Positions 13,264 to 24,955 of a stretch of 64,000 nt of DNA are shown in pieces (position 1 is the first letter of the stretch; each line of letters begins with the position of its first letter). The notes below the pieces were generated by a model. That model was given only the letters and a program-made list of their open reading frames with translations, made no database searches and was not told where the DNA came from. Location of the stretch: positions 2,728,001 through 2,792,000 of the forward strand of contig NC_092408.1 in the NCBI RefSeq assembly GCF_009017415.1. Direction: 5' to 3'. Source of the DNA: Aspergillus flavus (taxonomy: Eukaryota > Ascomycota > Eurotiomycetes > Eurotiales > Aspergillaceae). Made by a program: the position numbers and the translations under genes.

Positions 13264-14325
13264 ATGACCAAACTCTCAAAGACATTCCAAATCCACGACG
13301 AGCGTTTCCATTCTATCCTCGGTCCAACCCCGACTCTACGATTACTAGCAGGAAACGAATCATGCCCCTTTGCCCACGAAGCAGGCGTTTTTATGGCTTC
13401 CACCAACCACCTCTTCATAACTAGCAGCCGCATCAAAGACGCCCAAGGCGAACAATCTGTACGGATCACCCGTGTTCATCTTAATGAAACCCCAGTGAAA
13501 TGCGAAGAGATCCCGACCAGTATCCCCCTCGCAAATGGCGGCGTGAACTACGGCGATGACGGGGTTTTAATATGCAGACAAGGGTCTATGACCTAGCCTA
13601 GTGGACTATATCTTATGTCCACGACACCACCATATACCACCAAGCTCCTGAAGGAAGATTTCTATGGTCGTCCATTCAGCTCTGTGAACGACGTGGTTGT
13701 CCACTCCGATGGATCGATCTGGTTTACAGACCCGACTTATGGCTTTGAACAGGGCTATAGGCCAAAACCTTCTTTACCGAGTCAGGTATACAGATGGAAT
13801 ACAGTAAATGGAAACACCCGGGTAATGGCCGATGGATTCGGAAAACCGAATGGAATCTGTTTTTCGCCTGATGAGAAGACAGTCTATGTGACTGATACGC
13901 ACTGGTTGCATGGTGATGGGAGTACAGATGACCAGAGGGTTTCCTCGATGTATGACCTTTCTATTGAAATTATATCGTTGTCCATTGAATGAGATACTAA
14001 CTGGAATGGAACATATAGATACGCATTCGATGTATCGATCTATCACGGCGAGCCCTTTCTCACGAACCGGAGACTCTTCGCAATGGCCGATAAAGGTATT
14101 CCAGACGGGATAAAATGTGATCTAGAGGGCAATGTATACAGTGGTTGTGATGACGGGATCAATGTCTGGTCTCCTGGCGGTGTCCTGCTCGGACGTATTC
14201 TGATTGACGGTGGAGTCGCGAATTTCTGCTTCGGGAGGGGTGGTGAGATATTCGCATTGAACGAGCATCAGTTGTGGAGGGTGCAGCTGGGAGGTGATGT
14301 TAAGGGTGCATTGTTAGAGATCTAA
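13264..14325 (+). pseudogene. SMP-30/gluconolactonase-family gene with an in-frame TAG
   Basis: Two exons (13264-13949 and 14019-14325) joined by an intron with a perfect TACTAAC branch site, giving 330 codons plus a final stop. The product would be a six-bladed SMP-30/gluconolactonase/LRE-like sugar lactone hydrolase. Visible family segments include NGGVNYGDDGVLICRQGS, NDVVVHSDGSIWFTDPTYGF and KPNGICFSPDEKTVYVTD, which hold the usual metal-binding Asn/Asp positions. However, codon 111 (13594-13596) is TAG. The reading frame and homology-like sequence continue without shift on both sides (GSMT-stop-PSGLY). No plausible intron removes the stop. It may be a recently inactivated gene, a readthrough case or a sequencing error. 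Downstream of the SDR in the same putative sugar locus. Confidence 0.82.
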
Positions 14326-14780
14326 TTTTTACATTAATAGGGCATCTGTGAATGACTATGATTGCATTCATTGGAGGGCCTTGCTATCTTTAGGGCTAGT
14401 TGGGGGCATGACTCGACCTAGTGATATAACCTCGTCTCGGGGCAAGGCTCGGCCAGGCGCTAAGGCCACCATGCAGTCGGAAAAGTTTGCTATTGAACAG
14501 TTCTAGAAGACCCTCAATGCAATGACAATTAAAAATGACTGAATACTGTGCAAAGTTCGGAGTAGGCAGGAATTAGGTCTGAAGTATGAAAAATAATTAG
14601 ACAAATCAGTCGTGATCCAAAGAATCTTCATATACGCAGAAACCACCACCGATACATTATTGACAAAACATATTTACAATTATAATGACAACGGAGATCA
14701 TTAGCAGATTTCCATTCACCATAGTGCCATATTAGGCCAATACGATTTTCATGAGTTTTAACAACCTGATTGGGCCAACC
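14326..14780. other. Intergenic
   Basis: 455 bp between the lactonase gene and the regulator remnant; nothing recognised. Confidence 0.5.
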
Positions 14781-16039
14781 CTACCTGCTGTCCCAGCCCG
14801 GTCCCACATGCCTCGCAATGCTTTCTACCAAGAACTTCTCTTCACCTCCTAAGATACATACATCACTATAATGATGCGAGTTCGCAGCATAGTGCGCCAA
14901 AATAACAACAAGAGGCTCCGGTCGGTGAAGTGCCAGAGACTCATGATATTCCTCAGGGATAAGGACTGGCCACGCAATAATACTACTCGGAGGTGGATGC
15001 CGGACAGTATCACACTCACCATGTATAGTCATTTGCTGAAGCTTGCTAGTCCGCCGATAGACATCAGTAAGTGGAGCTCTAAGCTTCGCTTTTTTATTTA
15101 TTGTAGAAGTCTTGCGTACACAGGGCTCAGCGGAACCTTGGTTTTCGAATCTGACTCTTGAGCATGGGCGTGTCATAGCCCTCCTAGCGGTGACTGCTTC
15201 AGCGAGTTCCATGTTTGCCCAGCAATATTCCGTATACCTCGATGCAGCTGGGCTTATTGGACGAATCTATCCACAAATGGGACTGCGTCGTCCTCGCGGT
15301 ACCGGAGAGTTTCGTAGAGCATGTGTATCCCTAACACGGGCGAGAAGAGGAATGTTGAAATACAATTTTCTGCATTAAGGCTGTCAGAAGATGAATTGAA
15401 GAGGTACATTGCGTGAGTTTGCAGTTGAGTTACATAGACGCGGTAGTATTCTTGTCGTGTTGGCCGTACAAGGCTTAGATGTAATGCCGACAATGTAGCT
15501 CGTTGACCGGATGCGGTCCCGCGATACTAAGCCCTATCATCTTTAACAGGAGATCAGTATCTTCATTGTAGCTCTTAAATGAAACTAACGATTCCGTGAT
15601 CAGAACGTGGAACAGTTCTACGTGGAGCATATCCACAGGAGATTAAGGTTCCCCTTGTGGCAGCTGGGGCTCAACAGACGGAAGTGCTGAAGCCTGTGAA
15701 GAGGTACTCGAGGGGGCCGGTGGCGTGGTTGAAGGGGTTTCGTTGATGGATAAAGTAAATTGTTGTGTTGGATTGAACACGCATTGTCGATGGAAGAACA
15801 TGCAGTTGGTGCACTTTGGCCTCTTTTTGTCACACCTAGCGAGAGTCAGCTACTTGAAGGCTGCTCTTCCTAGATAGCTAACGAGATTGAAAGTAGCAAA
15901 TAGTGAGATGTGAGACTCGAGCATAGGCAAAATGATACGGTGGCAAACATACCTTGATATGGCGATGTTTGCATTGCACGCAGCCATTACGTGACTTTGT
16001 ATGAGCCCTAGGCGGCGTAGAATTCCTTGTGGAAGCCAT
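14781..16039 (-). pseudogene. Decayed Zn2Cys6 transcription factor (sterol-uptake-control-like type)
   Basis: Read on the minus strand, a start at 16039 leads into RNGCVQCKHRHIK, then a GTATGT donor, and after about 120 nt the other half of a zinc cluster, RCDKKRPKCTNCMFFHRQC. The halves are out of phase by one base at the best acceptor. Further on, a Ser/Pro linker ends at a TAA, after which the same frame resumes (DMLHVELFHVLITESL). A frameshift near 15495 moves the similarity to SALHLSLVRPTRQEYYRV and LFSPVLGIHMLYETLRYRED. Another TAA interrupts FVQ-AQLHRG. The C-terminal piece (15212-14781 frame) keeps WPVLIPEEYHESL, RPEPLVVILAHYA and FLVESIARHVGP, the typical ending of fungal regulators of this class. 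At least two stops plus two shifts make this a pseudogene. Confidence 0.8.
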
Positions 16040-16621
16040 CCATAGTGCACAAGAACCTGACCAGGTGTGATCACTGTGTGACCTTTCCAATCTCTCGTGC
16101 TCGTGCTCGTATGAACAGAAAAACATAAAATATTAGATGCACATCTTCCATCTTAATTCTGAAAGGTCTCAACCAGATGGTGAACTTGTCCGTGCATACG
16201 CGCGTAGTCGGGATTGCTCCACTATACCCACTCAATCCCAAGTACCCAGTGGCGTTAGAGACCCCAACAGATATAAGGGAAGGTTGTTACTGGTGCTAGT
16301 TTGGTTGACCAATACACACACGCTAAGCCGGTAAAATGAGCTCTGATTAGCAAAGTCCGATTTGATCTATGCGCAATGTCCATGCTTGAGGTCGAAGTAG
16401 GTCTCGTTTCTATTCCTGTTCGTTTTGATGCTTGTCCTGTCCAATAGCAACGTACAGAGCTAGTGTAGCACTCTGTCCCTGCATACCAAGGGTAGAGCAT
16501 ACATATGAGTCATGGCATATGACGGTTAGTGCACCGAGGCCAATGCCCATCTTAATCTCCTAATCATGTAACTTCATGCGGCCCAATGCAGTACGCTACA
16601 AGTCCATATTCTGTTTTGGGG
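16040..16621. other. Intergenic
   Basis: No gene recognised between the regulator remnant and the first repeat arm. Confidence 0.45.
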
Positions 16622-16962
16622 AAGGTATGGTCCAGGTCCACTCATACACCACTAACCATAGGCCAAATAGGCAAGGTAATATATGGAAATCTGTATGTCA
16701 CTCGGAACGGGCGGCACAGGAGGACCAGTGATGGTATAATCCAGGTCCACTTTACACCACCACCCATGCTTGTTTCTCGGCTCATTATCTACCCAGTAAG
16801 ATAAGCACTCTCTAGTAATGTTTTAATTGGTAGTTAGCCTTGCTAGCTCACTTATACTTATCTATATATAGTTTAGTAGGGTTACAATCTCACTCTTAGG
16901 GTTTCCCGAGACAAAGAATAAATCTACGATAGAGGAATCTTAGTTAACTCCCTGTTCCCTAG
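16622..16962 (+). repeat. Left arm of a diverged inverted repeat
   Basis: This arm contains TCCAGGTCCACTCATACACC, then CATAGGCC, CGGAACGGGCGG and, near 16940, AACTCCCTGTTCCCTAG. The same elements occur in the same order on the minus strand around 19965-19726. The TCCAGGTCCAC motif also recurs about 110 bp further on (near 16741). No coding capacity. This could be an old MITE, solo LTR or other dispersed repeat. Confidence 0.6.
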
Positions 16963-17363
16963 TTTAATAAAGGATGAGGTATATATTATTATACAAGTAT
17001 ATTTAATACTTGTATTTAATTACCAAGTATTAAATCTTTACAATCGCTGTAAACCGATATCCAGAATTATATATTAAGTGTCATTTAAATATATTTATAA
17101 TTCTTAAGCAACAGCACTGGAGTAGATCGCTTGTCAGATGCCACAGGGATATTTGGACCCGAGATGGGACAGCATCAGTGAAACCGTACTGAGAATATTC
17201 ATCAGAGGATACAAGGAAATAGCTCTAAAATTATGAGCAGGAGGTGTACCAGTACTATACTCAGTGAACTCGTGAGGGGAAGCTGGTTTAGGCTTTTATT
17301 GCAATTCTGGATAGTGATAGATTGTCGAACTCGATGCTAAGCTGAATACCTACTGAACCAGGT
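16963..17363. other. AT-rich spacer
   Basis: Strongly AT-rich stretch with the short palindrome AAATACTTGTATTTAATT-like around 17010. It directly follows the left repeat arm and lies downstream of the ATP-grasp gene. No gene is seen. Confidence 0.5.
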
Positions 17364-19361
17364 TCATTCAATTTCGTATGTGAAACTCCTTCGTACTTTC
17401 TGTCCCAGCCTGAGACAGTCCTCTCTGCTCCTTCTACTGGCCACAGAAAAGTATGCTAGGTAGCTAAATACTTTGGCCTTGGGTCCGAGTAATTTGTCCC
17501 CCTTTTTCTTCATCGCCTTGTAGTCGACAACGGCCAATCGTAGATCTTCATGCCGCTCCAACATCTCTTTGCCGGCGTCAGGACTTTTCATCACGCCACT
17601 TTTGTCCTCCGGAATGATGATGACTTGAACCCACCATTGTGGGCCATGGCAGAAAGGTACGCTCAGCGCACGACATCGATCAAAGTCGCCGAGAGCGGCC
17701 AGTATGTGAATGGCATAGTAGTCCACACCGTAGGTCAACAGCGTAGCACTACTCACAAAATAACCACCCGGTCGAGCATTGATCTCATGCAGGTAGAAGG
17801 AGGGTTCCTTGCCTTGTACTCGATTGCTGGGATACAAGTCAACAATGCCATCCCGTGTATCGTACGCTTTGGATGCATAGCGAACTCGCCCCTCGCAGTG
17901 AAAGACGCCGGTGCGGAAGCCTTGTCGTAAGAGGGTCTGAAGAATCGAATCCTTCGTAACTTGGATTTCTTTTGGGGAAAGTCCTGTCGGGAGAACCATA
18001 TCTGTCTCCATGAAGGAACCGTTCAATGCATTCCCAGCCTTTTCGCCAGCTTTGGGGAAGTCATCTGCAACCTCAAAGAAAATGATATTCCCTTCGATGA
18101 GAACAAAATTAGCATCGACTTCGGGCCCCTCGATATACGGCTCAATCATCACATCCGACCGCGGGTTTGGCCCTTCACTGTGTCGACTTGAAGCCCGCCC
18201 CACTGCTTGGATGAGCTCTTCTTCGGTCTGCACTTTCGAAACACATTCACTACCCCACCCCATACAGGGTTTCACGATTACAGGGTATTGAATGGGCGAA
18301 TGCACCTCGGACCGCAGTCGTGTGTGTAGCTCGTCGATATTGAAGATCTTGAATGCTCCTCCGTTATCAGGCTCCATCTCCCGCGTCTTGAACTTGTCTC
18401 CAGCAATGATGTATGACTCTGGTGGCGCAGACCGGAACCCCAATATTTGACAAGCCCGTGCAGTGCCGATTGCTCCAGCATTGTTGACCGTCACAAGCGC
18501 GTGGATAGGTTTGTCGTAACTACGCACCGCGGCGACGATGCGGTCTACAAGTCCCTGGTCAGCGGTAATATCGGTTGGAATGAAGGCTTCTCGTAAATGA
18601 TTCCAGCGGTCATCGTCCTTCTGAAACCAGTGACCGTCATGGTCCAGGATCACCACCTTGATGCCCAATGCTCGAGCGGCTTCCCAGATACGCCTCCCGC
18701 TCTCCAAGTCCTCCTTGCCTTTGATCCATGCGATGCGTTTCTCTTCAATAGGCTCGGGCGAGATCCATGCGAATGATAACCTGTTCACTAACTCGGCCTC
18801 CAGACTGGCTAGATGCTGTTCACTCTGGACTTGAATGGCTCCAACAGCATGAGGTAGAAGATCAAGTAAGCTCGATGGAGATTTGCTATCCAGGCGTCGG
18901 AAATCAGGAGCTTTAATCTCTTCTCTTGGCGTCAGAAAACTTTCGACATTCAGCGCATGCTCGTAGCCTTCCAGGCGCCGCTCAAGGAAGTCAGATCTGA
19001 CGGTGAAGCCAGACTTTACGGGTAGAATGAACTTGATAGTAAGAACGGAAGATGCCAGTGGCTGATGGAGATGACGAATGAGAAAGTTGGACGCGCGATC
19101 GTCCGATCTCAATTGAAGGGCATTAAGTGCGCTTGACGTGGGTATTAACGCAGGGTTATTACTAATCGACAAGAGATCTAGCGTCACATCTAGAGTCCTA
19201 TGTAGATATTCTCCAGGTGCAGGAATATTCAGTTGCCACAACCCGTCGACGTAGACTACCAATAACGTCAGTGTTCAGTGAGAGGCAAAAGTGTAGCGAG
19301 GCTGAATACCATCCTTCCCTTCTGCCTTGTATTGGAACTTAATTGCCTCCGCACCAGGCAT
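17364..19361 (-). CDS. ATP-grasp ligase (carnosine-synthase-like fold), 647 aa
   Basis: Two exons: 19361-19310 and 19255-17364, with phase preserved. The long frame itself begins with TTG, so the ATG is supplied by the short first exon (MPGAEAIKF). Residues of about 190-560 form an ATP-grasp module: a preceding Rossmann-like region (IKVVILDHDGHW, ALVTVNNAGAIGTARA), nucleotide-binding strand YPVIVKPCMGWGSECVSKV, hinge VMIEPYIEGPEVDANFVL, and metal-binding end YLHEINARPGG. Such enzymes join a carboxylate to an amine through an acyl phosphate and include dipeptide and peptide-tailoring ligases. The substrate is unknown. The N-terminal 180 residues are not recognised. It is flanked by inverted repeats and faces a POT peptide transporter, which fits a role in making or modifying a small peptide-like compound (inference). 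Confidence 0.82.
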
Positions 19362-19725
19362 AATGAGTCATAAAGAGATGCTGATGAAACTGGATGAGGA
19401 TGGTACCCTTGAGCAAGAGGGGTACAGTGCTCTCGTCCCCTTGGGGCACGCGGCAGCACTTTAACTGTTTTAACTGGCACTTTATAGAGTCTACTGGTCA
19501 CATGTTGGACACTGTGCATATGTTTTGCAAACTTTCAATGATGTTTCGCAAACATGATAATTTGCTCATATTCTTTCAACTTCTATACACGGGAGTACTA
19601 TAGTATAACATTATCGGGCTATATAATAAGAAATTACAGTTTATAAGAGATTGTACATTTCCAAAATAAAATATAAATACAGTATATCTATTTATATACG
19701 GATATATATCTTATTCGCTACTGAG
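19362..19725. other. AT-rich spacer upstream of the ATP-grasp gene
   Basis: AT-rich spacer containing the presumed promoter of the ATP-grasp gene. No gene is seen. Confidence 0.45.
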
Positions 19726-19965
19726 CTAGAGGACAGGGAGTCAACGAAGACTAATAGTGGGGTTGCTTTTTACCCCAGGTAGAACGTGGCGTATGGCTAG
19801 GTTAGATTATACCTCGGACCAAAGCACACATTGCATACCTTTTTACATTCCCGCCCGTTCCGCGGCAAGGAGTAATTATTTCCATGGATCACCTCATATA
19901 TCCGGCCTATAGTTGGTGGTTAAATGGACCTGGATTATGCGTCCCAGAACGGCCACCCAGCCACC
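19726..19965 (-). repeat. Right arm of the diverged inverted repeat
   Basis: Read on the minus strand this arm gives ATAATCCAGGTCCATTTAAC, then CTATAGGCC, ATGGAAAT, CGGAACGGGCGG and finally GACTCCCTGTCCTCTAG, the same order as the left arm at 16622-16962 in opposite orientation. Identity by eye is roughly 75-85 percent in blocks, with indels. Confidence 0.6.
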
Positions 19966-20532
19966 AATATAATCCACGTATATCTTGATATCTCAATCAA
20001 GTTATTTGTAAACCATTGCCCAAAATTACATATAATATACAATGAGCTCAGCAAGACTATAATTAAAAAAACCTCGTAAGAAAAATTGAACATTGAGTAA
20101 AAATACCAAGAACTGCATTGTACTTTTGGTAGTATGTATAACTTAATGTAATTTTAAGATCTACTCATTGATTGAAAAGTTTATTTTAAAAAGCTTGTTT
20201 TCTTTTACTCAATAAATGATAAGGTAAATATGTAATCTTCGGCTATTCCATACAAATTCCAGGGCACATAAGCAGTAAATATATTAAAAAATACAGTGGG
20301 GGATGTCGGTAGCTTACAAAATTTACGCGGGCTACTAGAGTCAGATAGGAACAAAGCAGCACCTGCGGAGTTGATCGGCGGTAAGCTTTGTGGCTAACGA
20401 TGGGGTACATTTTGATGTTCCCACATTTCCGATTTGTTGTCAGCCCCCCTTCTTGCTCGTGTGATATATAGCTAATCATGGGAATGTCCATTGTTGGTAA
20501 CCGCTCACCCGTCTTCACCATTCTCCAATGCG
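19966..20532. other. AT-rich intergenic region before the peptide transporter
   Basis: Mostly AT-rich with no gene recognised. The promoter of the downstream transporter lies at its end. Confidence 0.45.
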
Positions 20533-22563
20533 ATGGCGAGGATTGTTGAAGCTGGAAGCGGCCCCGCGGACATTAATGACGAATCTCTCTCGCCTCGAGA
20601 TGCTACAGATGAAGAGATTGAGTCTCTGAGGCATGTCGTTGACAAACTACCCAGAAAAGTCTGGGTCTCCTTGATCGTAAGTGGAGCAGAGCGCTTCACA
20701 TACTACACAATCACAACTCCGTGGCGTAAGTGTACGACGATCTGTCAGGGGCATGACATGATAGACTGCTAAGACACAATGGTAGAGAACTACATACAGA
20801 ATGCTCCGGGTGATGGTGCCGTGCCAGGTTCTCTTGGGCTTGGGCAGTCTCGGGCGACCATGATCTTCAATGCCTTCTACTTATTCTATTATTTGGTGCC
20901 TATCCCCGTCGCCCTTGTATCGGACGCATGGCTAGGGCGATACGCGGTTCTCTGTATCAGCCTGAGGTGCGTGTTGCCATGTCACGGCACCTGTAAGTGG
21001 CCAATTTACTCACACAATATAGCTTGTATTTCTGTGGCACGCTCGTACAGTTTATAACGTCTCTACCTTCACTTTTCCACTATGAATCAGGCCTAGCAGG
21101 CCTTGTCCTCTCTATGATACTAATAGGTATCGGTGTTGGAGGAACGAAAGCAGCAATCACGCCCTTCATCGGTAGCCTTACCCTGTCAAGCACCCTAGCT
21201 TTGAATCAATCTAATAATGGCATTAGGAGATCAATACCCAGTCAAGCCTGCACAAGTGAAGACCCTAGCGACCGGAGAACGCGTGATCATAGATCGAACC
21301 TTGACGTTACAATATGTGTACAACGTCTACTACTGGTCAGCACCTCCCAGATCCAATGGGTATCACAGACTCACCCACAATAGGATCACCAATATCGCCG
21401 CACTTTCCATCCTGGCATCGACGTATCTCGAAAAGGAACGTGGCTTCTGGGCGGCCAATGTCCTTGCATTGTGCTCATCCTGGATCGGGGTTGCCTTGCT
21501 TGCTATATTTGGCAAGGAACTCGGTGAGTCCCCCCCGCATACCAGCATGAGGATGTGGCTGATTAGTTGTAGAACGGTATCCAGCTCAAGGCGGTGTTTT
21601 GTTAAAAGCTGGAAAGGTTCTGGCCTATGCTATCCACGATAAGTTCAAGATCGACGCCGCACGACCACGCTACCAATTAGAAAAGCACAATCGGGCAGTC
21701 CCATGGACGGATCGTTTCGTCACCGAGATTAAAAGTGGCCTTCGTGCATGTCAAGTTATGTGGGGCTTTTCCCCCTGGAATTCTCCCTTTGGGCATATGG
21801 GACACGGGGGCTTACTGACTGTGTGATGGATAGGGCCTGGTTCGTGTTATTCCATCTGGGCATCAATCAGATGACCAACAACCTCGTTTCGCAAGCAGGC
21901 GAAATGCAACTCGACAGCTTTCCCAACGACGGGATTCAGGTTCTAAACCCAATCGCCTGCGTTTTACTCGGTCCAGTCATCCAGAAAATACTCTACCCAA
22001 CCCTTACGAGATACCAGATCCCCTTTGGTCCCCTCATGCGTATGACCATGGCCTTCTTTACAATGGCAGCGACGTTCGCATACGCTGCTGGAGTGCAGAA
22101 GATGATCTACAATTCTGGCCCCTGCTACGAGGCTCCATTGGTTTGTCCGGCGGCGCAAAGAGTCGGACAGCCCGCCTTGCCCAATGAAATCAAGGTCTGG
22201 GTGCAGACGCCTATATATGTGATCTTAGCCGTGTCTGAAATATTCGGCTTCGTCACTCTCAGTGAGTATAGCTACAGTAAGGCACCCAAGGATATGCGCA
22301 CTGTAGTCCAGTCAATGAGGCAGCTGAGTGCTGGCATTGGAAGCGCTATCGGTATAGCTCTCGGTCCGGTTTCTCGTGATCCAAAGGTATTGTGGATGGA
22401 CGTCGGACTGGCAGTAAGTTTGGCGCTTTCGGGGGTACTGTTTTGGGCGGTTATGGGTCACCTTGAAAAGGATAAGGAAGATTTGGACACGATGTATCTG
22501 AGCGAGGACCAGGATAGGGCGGCACACACTGGGGTTGAGGCCGGTTCAGGAACTAAAAACTGA
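20533..22563 (+). CDS. POT/PTR2-family oligopeptide transporter, 564 aa
   Basis: Seven exons: 20533-20725, 20786-20966, 21023-21171, 21227-21335, 21384-21523, 21567-21759 and 21834-22563. All junctions keep phase and the sum is a whole number of codons. The first ATG in frame is 20533. Proton-coupled peptide transporter of the POT/PTR2 type, with about 12 hydrophobic segments. Family signatures include SGAERFTYYTITTPW, the loop DQYPVKPAQVKTLATGERV, LQYVYNVYYW-ITNIAAL, NQMTNNLVSQAGEMQL, and TLSEYSYSKAPKDMRTVVQS with the conserved Glu and Tyr. The C-terminus is a short acidic cytosolic tail. It imports di- and tripeptides at the plasma membrane. The nearby ATP-grasp ligase makes a peptide-like product or substrate plausible. 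Confidence 0.9.
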
Positions 22564-22891
22564 CCAACACCCGTCGATGCATCGCGAGACTTGAACCGGA
22601 CATTCGTTCACAGTCGAAGAAGGAGCCATATGGACAAGGTTTCCCTAGATTTCAAATGTCTTTGGGTTCCACTTTATTGCTTTGCGAAATATGAGAAGCT
22701 TTTCTTAGCAAGGAGGATCTAAGCCATAATAATTGTACATGTACCATGCTTATAGTCAGTATTGAAGTAGACAAGTCGGTCGAACGTATCATGAACCCAA
22801 ATCCTCGACTGAGATATGACCATTTCCAGTAAGCTATTTGGAATGCGAGCAAAATTCGCATCACGGTCGTATGGCTTTACCCGTCACAGGT
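22564..22891. other. Spacer between convergent genes
   Basis: Intergenic spacer between the ends of the transporter and the aldo-keto reductase; nothing recognised beyond presumed 3' ends. Confidence 0.5.
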
Positions 22892-24139
22892 TTATCGTTC
22901 CCCAGGATGGATAGCCTTAGGGACATAGGGCTCTTCAAGGTACTGGATCTCTTCGGGAGTCAGCTTGACCTGGACACTCGCAACAGCCTCATCAATGCGA
23001 TCCTTAGTGTTCAGCCCGACAATAGGGTACTCGCTAGGGTGACTCAGTGACCATGCGATTGCAACTTGTGCCATGCTGACTCCCTTCTTGCCAGCCAATT
23101 CTTCCACGCGGTCAATAATAGCTTTGTCGGACTCGGACTCGCGGGCACGAACGAGAATACTTATCCCAGCATCCGTGTTTTCACGCAAGGTAGAGCGAGA
23201 AGCCCAAGGTCTGGCGAGGGCTCCACGTGCGACAGGAGACCACGGGATAAGAGATACGCCGCTGTCAAGGCAGTAAGGGATCATTTCACGTTCCTCTTCA
23301 CGGGCAATGAGATTGTGGTAGTTCTGCATGGAGATAAACTTGTGCCAGCCATTGCGAATGGCAATATTTTGTAGGGTCTGGAATTCCCAGGCGGCCATCT
23401 ACAAGAAAGAAAAACATTAGTGCTTGCTTGTTCAGATTGTTGAGCGTGAAGCATGCTGCATACCGAACTAGCGCCGATGTATCGAACCTTGCCACTCTCC
23501 ACTACCTCATTCAGCGCCCTCATTATCTCCTCGCGTGGCGTCTCACGATCAAGTCGGTGGATTTGAAGCACGTCAATATAAGTTCCCAGTCGCTCAACAC
23601 TGGCATCAACGGCCTCCAAGATGTGTCTGCGAGAAAGACCGACGCGATTCAAGTAGTCACCCGCGTTCTGTCTCCCGGTCGAGAGAGGGGAGGGAAAGTT
23701 CCCCTGATCATCCACACCAAAGTAACATTTGGTCAAGATTACCACTCGAGAACGGGGGATGTTGTATTTCTTAAGAGCCTTTCCCACGATTTCTTCGGAT
23801 TTGCCATGGGAGTACATATCGGCCTGGTAAAAGTCGGTTAGAACTCGCGTGTTTGCTCCCACATTTCACTTCTTACAGTATCCCAGGTTCTGATGCCTTT
23901 GTTGTAGGCGTGTTCAATAAGTGGAAGAGATTCTTCTTCATTTAGCACCCAGCCCTGCCATTCTGGGGTGCCGTATCCCATACAACCCAGTATCACCTTT
24001 GAGACCTTGAGGCCCGAATCCCCCAGCCTATGTCAGATTGTCATCGCACGTCAGCAATTAGATGTTTAACAATCTTTGAAAGGCAGATGGTTCAATGCTA
24101 CCAAGGTGGATGGGGAAAACCTTACCGTGCGTATTCCAT
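22892..24139 (-). CDS. Aldo-keto reductase, 343 aa
   Basis: Four exons on the minus strand: 24139-24126 (only 14 nt), 24027-23877, 23823-23464 and 23398-22892. The tiny first exon MEYAR joins RLGDSGLKVSKVILGCMGYG in phase, the usual start of this family. NADPH-dependent oxidoreductase of the AKR fold. The catalytic tetrad is visible: Asp and Tyr in WDTADMYSHG, Lys in VVILTKC, His in VLQIHRLD. The cofactor-binding C-terminus is also present (SMAQVAIAWSLS, PIVGLNTKDRIDEAV). It resembles the YakC/alcohol dehydrogenase-like group (AKR9/13 type) with broad carbonyl specificity. It lies end to end with the POT transporter; any shared pathway is inference. Confidence 0.9.
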
Positions 24140-24955
24140 TTGTCCGGATATGATAGGACTGGTGAGCGAGAATTGTGGTTGACTTGTAACTTAGGAAGCT
24201 TCAAGGGTCATTAAACATGTATACTAAAGAAAACCGCAGTTTAGAGGTGACGGCAACAAACATCTTTATTCTTATCCAAGCCTGACGCGACTAGGACGGA
24301 GTTAACAGATGTAAGTCCGGACGACCAGTCATACTAGATTATCTCTCGAACAATCTGCACAGGTGCAGCGAATGAAAAGTCATGATCTACCAGTTAAGCT
24401 TCTTGTTAGCCTACTTCGTCATAGCAACACTGCCAATGACATGTTGCACAGCGGAGTTAATCGAAGGCAGCCCCAGATTATAGCGGAGTTAAAGGCTAAC
24501 GAATCCGCGATCTGTCTCATACTTGGGCCGAGGTCTGACTCTACATGAAGATCCGAGTCAAATCCTCCAAGTTGAGTCTTTGAATTGATTAGCTTCGTGA
24601 CTCCATTTCAAGAAGTATTCGCCCGACCGATGTCATCTGGATATATCGCGCTTAAATTGAGCGTATGAACCGGGAATCGTCGTTTGGAATCCATGGTTTT
24701 CGGGTACTAGAAAAGGATTCCGAACCAGAAGTACCAATCTACTGACCTACCACGGCTTAGTAAATCTACTCTCCGTCATTCGGGTTGAGAGAATTTGTGT
24801 TTGTAGTGCTGAGCTGGGGAATTACTTCTAAAATGAACCAAGGGAGGTTTGTACAAATACAGGAATCTAATCAAATAAGATATCATAATCATTACAGAAA
24901 ATTATTAATCTATATCAATCGATATAGCATCCTTATACACCCCTTCTCTAATCGA
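24140..24955. other. Intergenic
   Basis: About 0.8 kb without a recognisable gene. It contains the reductase promoter. Confidence 0.5.
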
